From an uncultured Oscillospiraceae bacterium (GTDB lineage: Bacteria > Bacillota > Clostridia > Oscillospirales > Oscillospiraceae), in contig CAKTXB010000077.1 of the NCBI GenBank assembly GCA_934630555.1, positions 1 to 8,172 of the forward strand: a stretch of DNA of 8,172 nucleotides, read 5' to 3'. The notes under the pieces were generated by a model. It made no database searches and was not told where the DNA came from. It was given only the letters and a program-made list of their open reading frames with translations. Below are positions 6,167-8,172 of the stretch, in pieces. The translations under genes and the position numbers were made by a program. Position 1 is the stretch's first letter. Every line of letters begins with the position of its first letter.

Positions 6167-6193
6167 GAGTCAAACAACAGGGGAGTGAGGCCC

Positions 6194-6775
6194 ATGTCTC
6201 AGGTGACCAAACGGGCGCTGGAAGCGTCGCTTAAAAATCTGCTGCTGCAAAAACCGCTCAGCAAGATCACCGTCACGGATATAACCGACGACTGCGGCAT
6301 CAACCGCATGACGTTCTACTACCATTTCAAGGACATCTATGACCTGATCGAGTGGTCATGCGAGGAGGATGCCAGCCGCGCACTGGCGGGCAAAAAGACC
6401 TACGACACCTGGCAGCAGGGACTTTTGCAGATCTTTGAGGCCGTGCTGCAGAACAAGCCCTTCATCCTGAACGTCTACCGCTCCGTGAGCCGGGAGCAGG
6501 TGGAAAACTATCTCTACCGCCTGACGTATGATCTTCTGGAGGGCGTGGTGGAAGAGCAGGCGCAGGGGATGTCCGTCCGGCCGGAGGACAAGGCATTTAT
6601 CGCGACTGTCTACAAATACGCATTCGTGGGCCTTATGCTGGACTGGATCAAGACCGATATGAAGGCCGACCCCAAGGTGCTGGTGGAGCGGCTGGAGCTT
6701 GTCATGCACGGCAATGTCCGCGCGGCATTGGAGCGTCTGCGCACGGACAAAAATCCATCAAATTCGGCAGAATGA
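6194..6775 (+). CDS. TetR family regulator, DhaS-like (TetR_C_8 type)
   Basis: A 193-residue regulator. Residues 5-55 form the TetR DNA-binding domain; the helix-turn-helix reads ITVTDITDDCGINRMTFYYH (25-44), followed by FKDIYDLIEW. The C-terminal part (about 73-183), with NKPFILNVYRSVSREQVENY (87-106), resembles the TetR_C_8 domain of the DhaS group, whose ligands are mostly unknown. I chose ATG 6194 because AGGGGAG (6179-6185) lies 8 bases upstream; an in-frame GTG at 6185 falls inside that site. It is divergent from the TIM-barrel gene and 143 bases upstream of oleate hydratase, with a strong terminator between. It is the likely local regulator, possibly fatty-acid responsive, but this is inferred from position only. 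Confidence 0.88.
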   Translation: MSQVTKRALEASLKNLLLQKPLSKITVTDITDDCGINRMTFYYHFKDIYDLIEWSCEEDASRALAGKKTYDTWQQGLLQIFEAVLQNKPFILNVYRSVSREQVENYLYRLTYDLLEGVVEEQAQGMSVRPEDKAFIATVYKYAFVGLMLDWIKTDMKADPKVLVERLELVMHGNVRAALERLRTDKNPSNSAE

Positions 6776-6792
6776 TAAAAATTTTTACAAAG

Positions 6793-6832
6793 AAGCGTCC
6801 TGTGATAAGCTTTTCATCACAGGACGCTTTTT
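6793..6832 (+). terminator. Intrinsic terminator after the TetR gene
   Basis: AAGCGTCCTGTGAT (6793-6806) pairs perfectly with ATCACAGGACGCTT (6816-6829) around a nine-base loop, with a T-run at 6828-6832. It separates the TetR transcript from the oleate hydratase gene. Confidence 0.92.
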
Positions 6833-6836
6833 GCCC

Positions 6837-6888
6837 ATTGTTTTCGTGCCGCTGCGGGCGTATGATACGGGCACAGAAGGAAAACAAT
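6837..6888. repeat. Inverted repeat around the oleate hydratase promoter (candidate operator)
   Basis: ATTGTTTTC (6837-6845) is the exact complement of GAAAACAAT (6880-6888), and inside it GTGCC (6846-6850) mirrors GGCAC (6870-6874). The centre of the outer repeat, 6862.5, falls in the -10 box. The half-sites are 34 bases apart, wider than a usual single TetR operator, so two binding sites or a DNA loop would be needed. The arms share a TGTTT core with the sequences flanking the TetR promoter. Confidence 0.4.
6838..6866 (+). promoter_or_regulatory. Promoter of the oleate hydratase gene
   Basis: TTGTTT (6838-6843) and TATGAT (6861-6866) are separated by 17 bases. The -35 lies just after the TetR terminator, so oleate hydratase probably has its own transcript. 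Confidence 0.55.
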
Positions 6889-6918
6889 ACACACGAACCG
6901 AATTTTGGAGGGAACATT

Positions 6919-8172
6919 ATGTATTATTCAAGCGGTAATTACGAAGCCTTTGCACGCCCCAAGAAGCCGGCGGGCGTGGATGGAAAGTCTGCCTATATCG
7001 TAGGCAGCGGCCTGGCCGCCCTGACGGCAGCGTGCTATCTGGTCCGCGACGGCCAGATGAAGGGCAGTCATGTGCACATTCTGGAAAAAGAGCAGCGCGC
7101 CGGCGGCGCGTGCGACGGCTGGAAGTTTGAAAACATTGGCTATGTCATGCGCGGCGGCCGTGAAATGGACAACCATTTTGAGGTCATGTGGGACCTGTTC
7201 CGCTCCATCCCGTCCATCGAGACCGAGGGCGTGAGCGTGCTGGATGAGTACTACTGGCTGAACAAGGAAGACCCGAACTACTCGCTCTGCCGCGCCACCG
7301 TGAACCGCGGCGAGGATGCGCATACCGACGGCAAGTTTGACATTTCCGATAAGGGCGCCATGGAGATCATGAAGCTTTTCTTCACACCGAACGAAGAACT
7401 TCAGGACAAGAAGATCACCGATTTCTTTGACGACGAGGTCCTGAACTCGAACTTCTGGCTCTACTGGCGCACGATGTTCGCCTTTGAAAACTGGCACAGC
7501 GCACTGGAAATGAAGCTGTATATCCAGCGGTATATCCACCACATCGGCGGCCTGCCGGATTTCAAGGCCCTGCGCTTTACGCGCTATAACCAGTACGAGT
7601 CCATGATCCTGCCGATGCTCAAATATCTCGAGGGCTTCGGTGTGCAGTTCCACTATGGCGTGCAGGTCACAAATGTGGAATTTGACTGCCGCCCGGACCG
7701 CAAGGTCGCCACGCGCATTGATATTTTGCAGGACGGCAAGGAAGACGCGATCGACCTGACGGAGAACGATCTGGTGTTCATCACAAACGGCGGCTGCGTG
7801 GAGAATTCGTCCATGGGCTCGCAGGATACGCCGGCCGTGTTCAACACGGAGCTGAAGCCCGGCGGCGGCTGGGATATGTGGCGCAAGATCGCGGCGCAGG
7901 ATCCGTCTTTCGGCCATCCTGACAAGTTCTGCCACGACCCGGAGCAGACAAACTGGATGAGCGCCACCGTGGAAACGCTGGACCAGCGCATCATCCCCTA
8001 TATCAAGAACATCTGCAAGCGCGACCCGTTCACCGGCAAGGTCGTTACCGGCGGCATTGTGACGGTGAAGGATTCCAGCTGGCTCATGAGCTGGACCATC
8101 AACCGTCAGCCGCAGTTCCGTGAGCAGCCGAAGGACCACTGCCTGGTGTGGGTGTACTCGCTGTTCACCGAT
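6919..8172 (+). CDS. ohyA: Oleate hydratase (myosin-cross-reactive antigen family), 3' end beyond window
   Basis: The first 418 residues of a flavoenzyme that adds water to the cis-9 double bond of oleate and related unsaturated fatty acids, giving 10-hydroxy fatty acids; the family usually has about 560-650 residues, so the C-terminal part is missing here. The FAD-binding Rossmann motif YIVGSGLAALTAACYL is at residues 26-41, and ILEKEQRAGGACDGW (54-68) completes the dinucleotide fold. Both catalytic residues are present: E82 in RGGREM (78-83) and Y201 in EMKLYIQRY, in the same spacing as E122/Y241 of the Elizabethkingia enzyme. ATG 6919 follows GGAGGGA (6907-6913) by 5 bases. In gut bacteria the enzyme is tied to detoxifying unsaturated fatty acids. 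It is normally membrane-associated through its C-terminus, not visible here. The adjacent TetR gene is the probable regulator. Confidence 0.96.
   Translation, partial: MYYSSGNYEAFARPKKPAGVDGKSAYIVGSGLAALTAACYLVRDGQMKGSHVHILEKEQRAGGACDGWKFENIGYVMRGGREMDNHFEVMWDLFRSIPSIETEGVSVLDEYYWLNKEDPNYSLCRATVNRGEDAHTDGKFDISDKGAMEIMKLFFTPNEELQDKKITDFFDDEVLNSNFWLYWRTMFAFENWHSALEMKLYIQRYIHHIGGLPDFKALRFTRYNQYESMILPMLKYLEGFGVQFHYGVQVTNVEFDCRPDRKVATRIDILQDGKEDAIDLTENDLVFITNGGCVENSSMGSQDTPAVFNTELKPGGGWDMWRKIAAQDPSFGHPDKFCHDPEQTNWMSATVETLDQRIIPYIKNICKRDPFTGKVVTGGIVTVKDSSWLMSWTINRQPQFREQPKDHCLVWVYSLFTD

Noticed and set aside
6928..8139. Long open frame (403 codons) on the minus strand opposite oleate hydratase
   Set aside because: It is a mirror of the strongly GC-biased oleate hydratase coding strand; the translation resembles no family and there is no ribosome binding site.

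Overview
The window is a stretch of bacterial chromosome with compact genes, AGGAGG-type ribosome binding sites, sigma-A-like promoters and many intrinsic terminators. The gene families and fairly GC-rich coding suggest a Clostridia member of the Oscillospiraceae/Ruminococcaceae type, probably anaerobic and gut-associated. That placement is an inference from gene content and style. No rRNA, tRNA, CRISPR array, insertion sequence or transposase was seen.

Left end (1-1119): a probable fragment of an integrated mobile element. It holds the N-terminal part of a RepA-like AAA ATPase (minus strand, running off the left edge) and a divergent sigma-70-like gene that carries a one-base frameshift and has no visible ribosome binding site. 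A strong hairpin that pairs fully only as minus-strand RNA lies between them, just before the ATPase ribosome binding site.

Middle (1173-5272): ordinary chromosomal genes, each with its own signals. A small C_GCAxxG_C_C-family cysteine protein (minus) is divergent from a sodium-dependent amino-acid-type symporter of the NSS family (plus). The NSS leader contains a complete promoter followed by a terminator hairpin, a plausible attenuator. Then come a LysR regulator (minus) and a divergent YeiH-family putative sulfur-anion exporter (plus), sharing a short region with overlapping opposed promoters. This resembles the yeiE/yeiH arrangement of enterobacteria.

Right end (5397-8172): a conserved TIM-barrel protein of unknown function (minus) is divergent from a DhaS-like TetR regulator (plus). 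Beyond a strong terminator lies an oleate hydratase gene (plus) with its own promoter, running off the right edge. The TetR protein is the obvious candidate regulator of oleate hydratase, and perhaps of the divergent TIM-barrel gene.

No gene-free stretch exceeds 300 bases. The longest, 1617-1853, holds two divergent promoters and the NSS leader. I see no convincing new multi-gene system. The most interesting points are the two leader hairpins (368-417 and 1804-1835), the decayed sigma-like gene and the inverted repeat over the oleate hydratase promoter.
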